NCBI RefSeq assembly: GCF_037892195.1
Contig: NZ_JATACI010000003.1
Location: forward strand, 90,068-154,067
Direction: 5' to 3'
DNA from: Yoonia sp. GPGPB17
Lineage (GTDB): Bacteria > Pseudomonadota > Alphaproteobacteria > Rhodobacterales > Rhodobacteraceae
DNA length: 64,000 nt
Shown here: positions 9,320 through 18,131 of the stretch, in pieces
Layout: each line of letters begins with the position of its first letter
Position numbering within the stretch: position 1 is the first letter of the stretch
Made by a program: the position numbers and the translations under genes
The notes under the pieces: generated by a model
What the model saw: only the letters and a program-made list of their open reading frames with translations
Told to the model about the DNA's origin: nothing
Database searches by the model: none

Positions 9320-9713
9320 GTGGGGCCGCTCGGCGTAGGTTGACTGCGAGAAGGATGCAGTTCGATGATCGTAAGCCCATATTGCAAACAACGTTGTGGA
9401 TGCTGACATTCATCTGTTGGACTCCACTGGCTTTCGCTCAAGAGGCGATACTATCGAATAGCGGCGCAACTGACGAAGAAAGGTTGATTGCGCTTACATT
9501 GACAAGGGCTTGCAGCGGAGCGAGAGGCGAAATTGACTTCACGGATGTTGTCCGGGCTGACGTTAATGATGATGGCCTAGAGGACATCGTGATCGATCAC
9601 ATAAAGATCCGTTGCTTCGGCGATACCGGCCGGAAAAGCATGTTTTGCGGGGTGGGGGTAACTGCGAAGTAACCATCCACACACGGCAAGAATTTGGCTG
9701 GCGCGTTCGATGA
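9316..9713 (+). pseudogene. Secreted protein with a calcium-loop-like motif (one frameshift)
   Basis: Starts at ATG 9316 inside the previous stop. A signal-anchor or signal peptide (LWMLTFICWTPLAFA) precedes a short extracytoplasmic domain with DVNDDGLEDIVID, an EF-hand/FG-GAP-like calcium loop. The uninterrupted frame ends GVGVTAK at 9672. Reading the five-G run at 9654-9658 as six gives NCEVTIHTRQEFGWRVR and a stop at 9711-9713 that overlaps the next ATG exactly as the other genes here do, which strongly supports the longer product. Function unknown. Confidence 0.6.
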
Positions 9714-10135
9714 GCCGATACAAAGACGTGAGGATCGCGAGAACGATAGTCATAGCAACTGCGTTACTTGGATCATTGAATGTTGGTGGAGCATTCGCTG
9801 GCTCAACAAGCTATATTTGCAGCATTGAAGGATCTCATGTGCCTGATCATTTGGGTGATGCCGTTGCGGAGATGCGTTTTATGGACGCGCAGCGTACAGC
9901 CATGACGATTGACCGAGAAACGGGGCGGGTCATTCACTCTAGCTTGGGAAATACCAGCTTCAATCATATCATGATTTTGAACTCTGGGTCATCAGATTGG
10001 AGCTTCAAAGTAATCGCCGATAGTGGTCAAGGTGGCAACATCAGATACTACGAGGTAGCGGAATACGTCGAAGGTCCGGACAAACCGCTCCTTGTGGTGG
10101 CTGATGGGGGATCATACTGGGGAATGTGTCAGTGA
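9710..10135 (+). CDS. Secreted hypothetical protein
   Basis: 141 aa with a basic N terminus and hydrophobic core (ARTIVIATALLGSLNVGGAFA) typical of a signal peptide, cut near residue 30. The mature part is beta-rich with two cysteines (YICSIEG, GMCQ at the end) that could form one disulfide. It sits in the chain of overlapping small exported proteins. No family recognised. Confidence 0.65.
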   Translation: MSRYKDVRIARTIVIATALLGSLNVGGAFAGSTSYICSIEGSHVPDHLGDAVAEMRFMDAQRTAMTIDRETGRVIHSSLGNTSFNHIMILNSGSSDWSFKVIADSGQGGNIRYYEVAEYVEGPDKPLLVVADGGSYWGMCQ

Positions 10136-10166
10136 ATTTGACGACTTCTGAACGAGGGGCGGATTA

Positions 10167-10397
10167 ATGGTTATCATACTCCGGATCGTTGGATGTTGTG
10201 GGCTAGTGATCGCTGGGTCCAATGCAGCAATCAAAATCTTCGCTGATGACGCAACTGCACTCCGATACGCAGGCCCTGGCCGAGATCTAGACCTTAATAT
10301 TTCGATCGCTGTATTTTCTCTTATATTCCTAGCTCTAGCAGCAATCTTGTCAGAGGTTCGTCGGATCAATAGTTCGCAAAATGGTGCTGACAGATGA
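10167..10397 (+). CDS. Small two-pass membrane protein
   Basis: 76 aa with hydrophobic segments at about residues 1-18 and 45-65, separated by a polar loop containing GPGRDLDLN. Overlaps the next gene by four bases (ATGA), implying they are made together. Function unknown. Confidence 0.6.
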   Translation: MVIILRIVGCCGLVIAGSNAAIKIFADDATALRYAGPGRDLDLNISIAVFSLIFLALAAILSEVRRINSSQNGADR

Positions 10398-10651
10398 TGA
10401 CGTTAACGCAGTGGGGTTTGTTAATTGAAGCCATAGGTGTGATTGTCCTTTGGGTTGAATTTGCGACTCGACCAAATCTCAATAGTTTTGCGGATCTTCC
10501 GCCACTGCCTGAGCCAGACGCGAGACCATCGCTGTGGGACCGGTGGTTGGCATGGAGGCGGACCTTCAGCCGGAGAACCGCGAACTTGCTTGCGAATCTT
10601 GGGCCAGCTCTCTTGCTAGCGGGGTTTGCAATGCAGTTCATTGATCAATGA
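10394..10651 (+). CDS. Small membrane protein
   Basis: 85 aa with hydrophobic N- and C-terminal segments (about 5-23 and 65-83) around a Trp/Arg-rich cytoplasmic loop (PSLWDRWLAWRRTFSRR). Translationally coupled to the preceding two-pass protein, so they may form one membrane complex. No family recognised. Confidence 0.6.
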   Translation: MMTLTQWGLLIEAIGVIVLWVEFATRPNLNSFADLPPLPEPDARPSLWDRWLAWRRTFSRRTANLLANLGPALLLAGFAMQFIDQ

Positions 10652-10959
10652 AGTTTTTCAACAAACGTGCCGACTGCGGCTAAGGACACGCGTTTGCGGG
10701 TTGTGAACGCAACATTCCTCTAGTGACCGAGAATGCAGAGTTTGTTGGCAGCGCGTTGACTACCAACTGGACAGTCGGTGTCGGGTCTGGGTCAAAAATA
10801 TGTGACGTTTAGGCCAGTATGGCGAGACGCCGCGCCATGAATGAAGGTGTAAATTTCGTCGCATCGAGTCAAAGGTTTGAGACATCCTACAGATGCAACT
10901 TGTGAAGACCGTCACATCCCCCAATGGTGGGATTCCGACTATCAGTGAAGGAGAGAAAG
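10652..10959. other. Intergenic region upstream of three small genes
   Basis: About 308 nt without a convincing reading frame. It probably holds a terminator for the preceding small membrane genes and a promoter for the next run. I could not pick out -35/-10 boxes or a strong hairpin with confidence. A GGAGAG ribosome site stands at its right end. Confidence 0.4.
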
Positions 10960-11169
10960 ATGATAGATCAAAAATATAAGATCAAAAACTTGGATGAAGC
11001 TAGCCTAGCAATTATGGCCCAAGGCTTTGTATTGGCTCAGATTGCGCAGACAGGCGAGGTCGATATTGAGGCTGTCAGGCAGTCGGTGTTAGCCGCTTGC
11101 GAAAACGACATAAATGAAGTTGCTGTGGCTATGGGTCATGCACAACGGGCCGCTGGTTTGACAACGTAA
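10960..11169 (+). CDS. Small hypothetical protein
   Basis: 69 aa from ATG 10960, chosen over an upstream in-frame start because GGAGAG lies just before it. The sequence is helical and soluble (DEASLAIMAQGFVLAQIAQ). It contains an in-frame GCTAGC (Ala-Ser) at 10996-11001, the same hexamer discussed among the systematic errors. Function unknown. Confidence 0.6.
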   Translation: MIDQKYKIKNLDEASLAIMAQGFVLAQIAQTGEVDIEAVRQSVLAACENDINEVAVAMGHAQRAAGLTT

Positions 11170-11189
11170 GCTAGGAACAAGGTACAACA

Positions 11190-11468
11190 ATGGATCAAAA
11201 AAAGATGAGCGACTTCGCGCGCGCAGTTTGCGAAGCCAGAGATGCTTATGAAGCATGGGTGGCGACCGGAAAGGAAATTGGGGAGATCAGCGAAGGTGAT
11301 CCGGATTACGTTAGGGTTAGGCGCGCTGGAGAAGTGTTGGGTGACCTTGGGGGGATTACAGCAATGACAGCTGCACTGACGGGGTTCTACGAGGGCGAGG
11401 CTGAGTACCTGGAAGCGGGTCGAATGTTGAACTGGCTTTGGGATGGGCTACACGGTTGGTATGGATGA
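11190..11468 (+). CDS. Small acidic hypothetical protein
   Basis: 92 aa, soluble, acidic, mostly helical (KKMSDFARAVCEARDAYEAW) with a Trp/Tyr-rich end (MLNWLWDGLHGWYG). It is followed after 24 nt by a two-pass membrane protein on the same strand. No family recognised. Confidence 0.6.
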   Translation: MDQKKMSDFARAVCEARDAYEAWVATGKEIGEISEGDPDYVRVRRAGEVLGDLGGITAMTAALTGFYEGEAEYLEAGRMLNWLWDGLHGWYG

Positions 11469-11492
11469 TTTCTCAAAGAAAGGTGTAGATCA

Positions 11493-11771
11493 ATGAGGCT
11501 GTTCGATAGCGATTACTTCATGATTCTTTGGAAAAAACCAATTCGTGCATTCGAAATAGCACAAGGCATCAAGGTTAGAGCCCAACTCGCGGAAATGACC
11601 AACACCCTGTTAATAGTAGGGGCAGCTCTCATTGTAAGCTCTCAGCTGCTTCTTGGTGTCATCTTGGCTGTAGCAATTTTACTATCATTGGTGGGTGCTT
11701 TTCTAATTCTAGCCGCTGGGTGGCTGCAGCTGACGTTTAAGAGACGTGTTGGCAATAGTGATGATGTATGA
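11493..11771 (+). CDS. Small two-pass membrane protein
   Basis: 92 aa. A cytoplasmic N-terminal segment (ILWKKPIRAFEIAQGIKVRA) precedes two membrane helices (about residues 37-53 and 55-78). It overlaps the nuclease gene by four bases, suggesting that the two products work or are regulated together. Function unknown. Confidence 0.6.
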   Translation: MRLFDSDYFMILWKKPIRAFEIAQGIKVRAQLAEMTNTLLIVGAALIVSSQLLLGVILAVAILLSLVGAFLILAAGWLQLTFKRRVGNSDDV

Positions 11772-12208
11772 AGCAACAGCCAGCGGATAATGAACCTCGA
11801 TCCAAACATTGGCATGTGCTGGCAAGGATGTTTTGCATCTCAACGGTTTTCTGGGCAACCGGAGCGATGTCGGAAGTGAGAGTCCGTGATGCAGACACAA
11901 TCGTTGTGAATGGAACGCCGGTCAGACTGAATGGGATAGACGCACCTGAGTTGGCTACTCGGGCGGGGCAGGATTCCCGCCGATGGATGGTAAATTTCCT
12001 GCGAGATAAGGTGGTAGTGTGTGATCTCAACGGGGAGAAAACTCATGACCGTTGGGTAGGGATTTGCTTTGCCGACGGTGAAGACGTTGGGGCGGCCGTC
12101 ATTGCCGCGGGATATGCGCTCGACTGCGAAAGATACTCAGGCGGTCGATATGCGCATCTCGAAACGCCGGCGGCCAAGTCGAGACTGACAAGGGCAAGAT
12201 ACTGCTAG
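11768..12208 (+). CDS. Thermonuclease (SNase)-family protein
   Basis: 146 aa. After a short N-terminal hydrophobic segment (ARMFCISTVFWATGAMS) that may export or anchor it, the staphylococcal-nuclease fold shows RDADTIVVNGTPVRLNGIDAPE, in which the Asp and Arg correspond to the calcium and catalytic positions, and THDRWVG carrying a second arginine. Such enzymes cut DNA or RNA nonspecifically; plasmids often carry exported versions. Coupled to the membrane protein upstream. Confidence 0.78.
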   Translation: MKQQPADNEPRSKHWHVLARMFCISTVFWATGAMSEVRVRDADTIVVNGTPVRLNGIDAPELATRAGQDSRRWMVNFLRDKVVVCDLNGEKTHDRWVGICFADGEDVGAAVIAAGYALDCERYSGGRYAHLETPAAKSRLTRARYC

Positions 12209-12331
12209 GTTGCCGACGACAACACCAAGGGCACTTGCGAAGAAATCGTCAAGGCAGGCAAAAAGGACACTTCGCATTGAACGGTTCGTCCTGAAGTAGA
12301 AAGGAGGTCGAATGTCTGATATGATGAACAC

Positions 12332-12661
12332 ATGTTGCATTCTGTGATCCATAATACTCGCCGTCGCGGCATCTTGGGAGCTTTGTTGGGCGCCCTGGCT
12401 CCATATGCCTTTTGGGCGTATGAGAACGGAGTTGCATTGGGCGGCGACAGCAACCTGATCGTTTTCGTATGCATGGTGAGTGCATTCTTTGCCGTCTTAG
12501 GATACGGCATCTTTCATGGTGGTTTTGGCCGCACCAAGACGTTTCCTAGCCGAGGGTCTGCTGGCATAGATCTTGATGAACTTGACCGGTCTAATCAGAG
12601 TGGTGCTTACGAGTGGATGCGGGAAAGCCACAACAGAAACTATCACGAAATGAATAGATGA
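12332..12661 (+). CDS. Hypothetical membrane protein
   Basis: 109 aa with two membrane segments (about residues 14-32 and 42-62) and a polar C-terminal tail. The ATG at 12332 lacks a ribosome site, while a strong AAAGGAGG sits before an out-of-frame ATG at 12312 whose frame stops after 11 codons. Either that is a leader peptide or a one-base error separates the true start from the body. The stop lies within a hairpin shared with the convergent hydrolase gene. Confidence 0.55.
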   Translation: MLHSVIHNTRRRGILGALLGALAPYAFWAYENGVALGGDSNLIVFVCMVSAFFAVLGYGIFHGGFGRTKTFPSRGSAGIDLDELDRSNQSGAYEWMRESHNRNYHEMNR

Positions 12662-12678
12662 GCGCTCAGCGCTCATCT
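12656..12678. terminator. Hairpin between convergent genes
   Basis: A perfect inverted repeat, 11-bp arms (AGATGAGCGCT) around one C. It contains the stop codons of both convergent genes (12659-12661 plus, 12666-12668 minus). No T-run follows on either side, so termination would be weak or Rho-assisted. Confidence 0.5.
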
Positions 12679-13241
12679 ACGGTGCGACCAGAGAAGACAT
12701 GGTTGCCAATATCGACTGTCCCGCCGCTTTCAGCCTCGGTGGCTTTCTGCCAAGTCGGCTCCAGATTGCTTTGATGACCGTTATTCACATAATCCTGCAT
12801 TCCGGCCGGGCTATAGTAGTGTGTTGCGCCACCTGTAGGATCGATAGCATTGCCTGAGAAAACGTCATCAACAACGTCACCGATTTGGCGGTAAAGCTCT
12901 GAATCGGTCCGAAGGTCCCGTCCAATGTTGTTGCCGGTCCCGTCCGTGTTCCACGCGGAAAACTGGTTGGGAGCAAAGACAACGGCGGACGCATCATTGG
13001 GATGACGATCGTCGTTCACTCGATTGCGAATGACTGAAGCAACTGCGACCTGGCCTTGACGGGTTTCTGAACCTGCTTCAGCTGCAATGGTGCGAATGAC
13101 CAAGTCACGATCACCAGCATCGAGGCTGATAGAGTTAGGTGCATTTGCGGCGGACGGCCGCCACTCAACTCTATTGCCGTCTTGGACTAACTCGCCCCCA
13201 GGAGCTCTGTCAATCAGTTCGCTTCGGCACCATTGGCCCAA
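12666..13241 (-). CDS. SleB-type cell wall hydrolase
   Basis: Up to 191 aa. The core RTIAAEAGSETRQGQVAVAS with VIRNRV is the SleB/CwlJ hydrolase signature, including the glutamate expected in catalysis, and the HYYSPAGMQ region follows as in the family. In conjugation such enzymes open peptidoglycan for the channel. The only start before the domain is TTG at 13241, with no ribosome site, and no signal peptide is visible. It follows traG closely, so it may be the broken-off C-terminal domain of traG or a gene whose start is obscured. Confidence 0.75.
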   Translation of the reverse strand: MGQWCRSELIDRAPGGELVQDGNRVEWRPSAANAPNSISLDAGDRDLVIRTIAAEAGSETRQGQVAVASVIRNRVNDDRHPNDASAVVFAPNQFSAWNTDGTGNNIGRDLRTDSELYRQIGDVVDDVFSGNAIDPTGGATHYYSPAGMQDYVNNGHQSNLEPTWQKATEAESGGTVDIGNHVFSGRTVDER

Positions 13242-13269
13242 GAGTTGGTGTTAGCTTGCGCGTTGCGGT

Positions 13270-15921
13270 TTAAGCAATGTTGGACGCTCGACCTTCGATT
13301 CCGACGGCACCGGTCCCAACGTCATCAATTTTACCTGACTGATAGAGAATTTCGGTTTCTGCAGCCACTGATCGTTCTGCAAGTGGAGCATGTTCCGGCA
13401 TCATGTGATTATATGGGAAACCAGGCACGGGAAGATCGCCATGACCCGGATCTGCTGGTGTACCAACGGATCCACTTAAATCACCTTGAATTTGTGGCTT
13501 CACCATCTCGTCAATGTAGCGCGCGGAGAATTCGCCCCGGAGCTGAGCCAAACGGGGATTGTCAGTGCGACCGTTCATCAACTCAGCGACTTGACCAGCA
13601 TTCATGCCTTTGTCGTCGATCATCCAGCTCGCAAAAGCACCGGAGACATCAAGACGACTGTCGTAAAAGTCGCTTTGCGCACGATCGGCAGCCTCACTGT
13701 AGCTGTTGGCGGTTCGAAAGTAATTGTCTGCAGTGCGGCCTTGACGTTCAATATCGTCAACTGTGTCCCTGAAACCGTTGTCGCCGGTCGTGTTCAAATT
13801 ACCACTCTCGGTGTGACTGGCGGATTCAGAAGCGCGAGAAAGATTACTTATGGCGTTATCGATGCCTTGACGGCGGCTCGCTTCGGTAATTGATGAATAG
13901 TTCTCAGCTGACACACCTTGTCTTTCGAGGCTGGCACGCACACCGGCTGACAACCCGCCCCATCCAATACCTGCGCTTGCATACGTACCAACCTGGATAG
14001 CTGTTTGACGGGATATGGCGTGAGTTTCGGCGAAGCGATCTAGGACTTCCATAGATTCGGTCAAAGACGCCCTTTCTTCCGAACTCGTGTTGACGCCAGT
14101 ACCGGTTGACCAGGCCTCACCAGTCGTGATGGATTGCATGAACGAGCTGGTGTTCGAAGAAAGTTCCGACACGGATCGCTCAAAAGTCTGGCGCAAGTTG
14201 CTTCCTGTCTCGCGCAAACCGGTTGCAGTATCACGTAGAGATGAAACGACGCTCTGACCGATGGACAGATTTGCGGCCGTGTTCACCCGAGAACTACCGC
14301 CATCAATGCCAACAGATCCATTCGCGTTCGTGGTAATCAGAGAACCATCCTGCCCATAATAACTTGAGCGTCCCGTATCTGTGAATGGAGAGGTGACATT
14401 ACGATTGGCTGAAGTGTTGTCATAGGAGACGTTGTTCCGCGCGTAGTTATCCATGCTCACATTGCGGAAATTACGGTTGCCAACGCTTGCATTGCCATAA
14501 GAGAGATTACCTGTCGCCATTTCGCGACCGGTCTCAGACGCGGCGCTCTGCGATACTGCCAACATCGACGTAGCAAGACCAACCATCTTCTGGGTGCCAA
14601 AGAAGATTGCAGCAGCAACGAATGGAACAGACATCATCAAATAGCCAGCCATCACGGCGACATCTTGACCGATAGAATAGACCCCAAAGTGATTGGCCCA
14701 GTTCATGACGCTGTCGGTGTAAGCACCACTGGTCGAGGCGGAGGTAATGGTCTGAAAACGCTCCACGGAGGCGTTCATCATCAAAGAATGAAGAATTGCC
14801 GAAAGGGGCTCCCAGGAGGCCAGCCACACAAAACCACCAAAGTAACCCCGGACAACGGTGAGAGCGAATGGCGTCATCATAAGAGCCAGGGCGATTGGAA
14901 ACGCGCCATAGTAAAGGTTCTCGAAGACGATCTTGAGGTAGGGAACCCAACTCAGAGCATTGGAACCAATCGCCTGATAACTCGACCTAGTTTGAACTTC
15001 GGCGCGCGCTGACTGAAGGTGTTGCAGAGCGGCTGCGTTGCCGGTTGCGGATATGCCACGATTTGCTGCGTCATCAAAGGCTGCAATCAGCATTGATTGC
15101 TTGATGTGGTCTTCAGCAGCGGTAGACGCATAGCCAGCAAAAGTCGCAAAATCGGATATCGTCGCCCGCAAGTCATTGATGGCAAGAGTGGGATCACCAC
15201 CTTGGAAGGTCGACGCCGCTTGTGCCCCCAATACGACGTCCACCTCAGCATTGATTTGACCGACAATATCGGGCCACCCGTCTGCACAGGTCCGCGTAGT
15301 CTGTGTAACGACATCATAGTAAGCAAGTGACGCCGGCATGTTGGCCGTGATGGTGGCTTCTAGGTTTCCAGAACGGGTCACAAGTTCGGGTGAGATGTAG
15401 CGAAGATCGACGGCATCGATAACACATTGATCAAAGAAGTTTGTTAGGTTTTCGTGCACGCTTGATGTAACGGCACGCCAGCGTGCGGATTTCGTCATCA
15501 AAGTTGCGCCAAATAGCATTCCGTGACGCTGATAGGCGAGGTTGGTAGGAGGCGAGAAAAGCGTTTCCATCTGCGTGGTCAGAACATCCGACACGCGCGA
15601 TGTGAACGAGCCAACATAGGCAACGGAGGTAGGTACATTGTCTACCGTCGCAAACCATAATGGACCCTTTGTCTTGTCGAAAATGATGACGTCCGATTTG
15701 TCAGCGACACTCAAACCGCCAACAAGGCCTATCACGACGTATGCCTTGACCGCTTGTTTGAAATCACCGCCAAAGACGAGCTGGAAAACCAGAACAATTA
15801 GCCCTACCAGTAAGGCCAAGTTTACCATCGCCAGAGCATTTCCGGTATTGAAGAACGCAGCAACGGCGTTGAGCGTGGTGGTTAGATACTCGCCACCACC
15901 CGTTGAGTAAATTTCCAGCAT
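13270..15921 (-). CDS. traG: TraG, F-type mating-pair stabilisation protein
   Basis: 883 aa, close to F TraG in length. The N-terminal third has several membrane segments (for example ALAMVNLALLVGLIVLVFQL and IALALMMTPFALTVVRGY). The long C-terminal part is hydrophilic, Ser/Asn-rich and presumably periplasmic; in F it acts in pilus assembly, mating-pair stabilisation and entry exclusion. It lies directly after traH (1 nt), matching F order. The frame ends ASNIA-stop; the sequence beyond stays protein-like in another frame for about 20 codons, so a continuation into the SleB gene cannot be excluded. Confidence 0.88.
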   Translation of the reverse strand: MLEIYSTGGGEYLTTTLNAVAAFFNTGNALAMVNLALLVGLIVLVFQLVFGGDFKQAVKAYVVIGLVGGLSVADKSDVIIFDKTKGPLWFATVDNVPTSVAYVGSFTSRVSDVLTTQMETLFSPPTNLAYQRHGMLFGATLMTKSARWRAVTSSVHENLTNFFDQCVIDAVDLRYISPELVTRSGNLEATITANMPASLAYYDVVTQTTRTCADGWPDIVGQINAEVDVVLGAQAASTFQGGDPTLAINDLRATISDFATFAGYASTAAEDHIKQSMLIAAFDDAANRGISATGNAAALQHLQSARAEVQTRSSYQAIGSNALSWVPYLKIVFENLYYGAFPIALALMMTPFALTVVRGYFGGFVWLASWEPLSAILHSLMMNASVERFQTITSASTSGAYTDSVMNWANHFGVYSIGQDVAVMAGYLMMSVPFVAAAIFFGTQKMVGLATSMLAVSQSAASETGREMATGNLSYGNASVGNRNFRNVSMDNYARNNVSYDNTSANRNVTSPFTDTGRSSYYGQDGSLITTNANGSVGIDGGSSRVNTAANLSIGQSVVSSLRDTATGLRETGSNLRQTFERSVSELSSNTSSFMQSITTGEAWSTGTGVNTSSEERASLTESMEVLDRFAETHAISRQTAIQVGTYASAGIGWGGLSAGVRASLERQGVSAENYSSITEASRRQGIDNAISNLSRASESASHTESGNLNTTGDNGFRDTVDDIERQGRTADNYFRTANSYSEAADRAQSDFYDSRLDVSGAFASWMIDDKGMNAGQVAELMNGRTDNPRLAQLRGEFSARYIDEMVKPQIQGDLSGSVGTPADPGHGDLPVPGFPYNHMMPEHAPLAERSVAAETEILYQSGKIDDVGTGAVGIEGRASNIA

Positions 15922-15922
15922 A

Positions 15923-17311
15923 TCAGAACTCCACTACTTGTGTGGCCAGCCATCCCGCGCGCTCTCCAGAGAGCGTAGACTGTACGCTCATCAGTCTGGT
16001 CAGGGTAGCGACGGCATCATTGAAGCGCTCAGCAGCTTCACGACGCATGGCGGAGAAGTTCGAATAGCTGTCGGTAACCTGCTCACGATACTCGCCAAGC
16101 TGTGGGCCCAACCCTTCCGTGTTGCCTGCGAGTTTCAGCATCTCTTCAAGGGCCTCGCGAGTGTAAAGCATCGCAAAGTCTAACGCGACCAGTTCGGCCA
16201 TCAGAGCGATCTCATCACCGACAAACTCGTACTTGTAAGAACGGGCAGTCTTCAAGATTTCATAGACCGGCACTGACGTCATACCAATCAAACCCTCTGA
16301 TCCAGTTGGCAAATCAGTGTCGGTCGCGAGCGCATTGTTGATGCCTTCAAGGATCTCGGTCACCCGGGCATACAGTGCCTGGTCAGCGGCAAGGGACAAA
16401 GTTGCAAATGTTGGGTTCAGGCAGCGATCAGCGGGATCAGAATCACAGCGCAACACCTCGACGTCACCACCCTCAACCATTGTCCGGATCATCTGCGATG
16501 AAAATGCGCGAGGGGGGTAGTTGGTGTGAGAGCGCGGCGTGTCATCGTCTGTGCCACCAATGACGATGATCGTACCAGTGATTGTCATGAAGAATTCGGC
16601 CAGCTCATCATCAGAGGCAAGGAACGTGTTGTTGCGCGAGGCTTTCCAGGCATAGTTCACATTGACCGGCAGCTGCGCCTGCATTTCGGGATCACCGGCA
16701 GCGAGAGTGCTAGTATGATCACCGCCCGTACCACACCCATGACGGGCCCGGGCACGGTCAGCCACCAATCCGCTTTGGGTCGCGATTGACTGACAAATAT
16801 GCTGGGAAGCGGCGTCAGTTTGCGGCCAGACAGAAGCGACGAGCGCTTGACCCGCTTCGCAGGAATTGATGTTCATTGAATTTACCTGCTGCTGCAGGTC
16901 ACGCAGCTTGCCTACCACTTCCTGAACTGCAGGAGAGAGGCTTTCCAAAGCCAACTCAAAGGCAAAGCCAGAGGCATTCGCCATGATCGCTTCCATCATT
17001 GCGATCAACTCATCAGCAGACAGGAAAGAGAAAGCACCGCCGAAGATATCGATGCCACCGCAACCAGATCGCACACTAGGAAGCTGAATGGAGGCAAGCT
17101 GGCTGTTGCGGGGTTGCGTCCGCACATAAAGGGAGCCCAATGAGACGTAGCCAGCGCGTTGACCATCATAGGCGGATGGCCTGGTCACATTGACGCCGCC
17201 AGATGAGCGCGACCAGAAATCAGCGAGGTCACTTTCAACTTGCGAAAAAGCTGCACCTGGTGCCAGCAACGAGACAGAAACTGCCAAGGCCGAGAGCGGA
17301 AACTTAATCAT
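15923..17311 (-). CDS. traH: TraH, F-type pilus assembly protein
   Basis: 462 aa with a signal peptide (ALAVSVSLLAPGAAFS). The mature sequence has the TraH landmarks: a Cys/Gly-rich segment (SGCGGIDIFGGAFSFL), a long helical region (LRDLQQQVNSMNINSCEAGQ), and a C-terminal helical domain. TraH is a periplasmic component of pilus extension and needs disulfide formation. Its start overlaps the repaired stop of traF; traG follows. Confidence 0.92.
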   Translation of the reverse strand: MIKFPLSALAVSVSLLAPGAAFSQVESDLADFWSRSSGGVNVTRPSAYDGQRAGYVSLGSLYVRTQPRNSQLASIQLPSVRSGCGGIDIFGGAFSFLSADELIAMMEAIMANASGFAFELALESLSPAVQEVVGKLRDLQQQVNSMNINSCEAGQALVASVWPQTDAASQHICQSIATQSGLVADRARARHGCGTGGDHTSTLAAGDPEMQAQLPVNVNYAWKASRNNTFLASDDELAEFFMTITGTIIVIGGTDDDTPRSHTNYPPRAFSSQMIRTMVEGGDVEVLRCDSDPADRCLNPTFATLSLAADQALYARVTEILEGINNALATDTDLPTGSEGLIGMTSVPVYEILKTARSYKYEFVGDEIALMAELVALDFAMLYTREALEEMLKLAGNTEGLGPQLGEYREQVTDSYSNFSAMRREAAERFNDAVATLTRLMSVQSTLSGERAGWLATQVVEF

Positions 17312-18131
17312 AGAGTTCTCCTTCTGGAATGCTGGTAATGATGCGAATGCGATCCAAGACTATGTCTTGGGTCATCAGGCCTGACGCCAATGAGATCGAC
17401 CTGTCCAGAACGTGGTTCTACCAACGCTAGGAATGGAGACGGAACGTCTGCGAAACCAAGGTTTTGAACTTCGCCTTGATCGACTTTACTGTCTGGAAAC
17501 GTCGGCAAGACGATGCCATCCCGCGTCACAGCCAAAACTGAGACTCCATACTGTTGAACGAGGGCTTGAAGGACTTCGCCTTGCGTGGCGCAAACGAGGC
17601 AAGACGGTGAACCGTCATATACGAACATGAGCGCGCGTTCCGTCGTGGCTGTCTGAAACGCGGCGTCACGATCAACATCGAGCCTATCTTGATAGAGATT
17701 GCTGCCAATCTGAGACAGCGGCCGATCGACGTTTGCATCGAGGCTCGGGTTCGCGAATAAGCTGCGCTGCCACACTTCAGTGAACAAGCCTGCCTGCCGG
17801 ACCATGGCCGCCTGCGCTTCCATGTAGGCGACAACGTTGTCCGAAGTCGGTTCGAGTATTGCGCGATGCTTCAGCTCATCGAGTTGGACGCGATACTCTT
17901 CAATTTGCTCTGTGTAGGTTTTCGGAGGAGCGGCGGCGGGGCAGGGGGAAGTTCCGCAGCCGCCTCCGGCTCCTCTTCAACCACTGCGTTGGGGTCGCAG
18001 TAGAAGTTCCAGCCCTGGGTTCGCTGATCATCGCAGGCGAAACCACGACCCGAAGTCGGTTCTGTCAGATCGGCAAACGCGGGAGCAGAAACGGCCAGCG
18101 TGGCGAGGAAAGCGAAGCCAAACAGGTTCAT
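17304..18131 (-). pseudogene. traF: TraF, F-type thioredoxin-like assembly protein (two frameshifts)
   Basis: The N-terminal frame starts at ATG 18131 with a signal peptide (FGFAFLATLAVSAPAFA) and the typical GWNFYCDP. It goes out of frame in a C/G-rich stretch (about 17930-17950, proline codons). The next frame gives YTEQIEEYRVQLDELKHRA and the thioredoxin-like domain with SPSCLVCATQ. A second break at 17386-17388 is needed to reach SGLMTQDIVLDRI and a stop at 17304 that overlaps traH. The repaired product is about 275 aa, normal for TraF, which supports folding of pilus assembly proteins. Confidence 0.85.
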
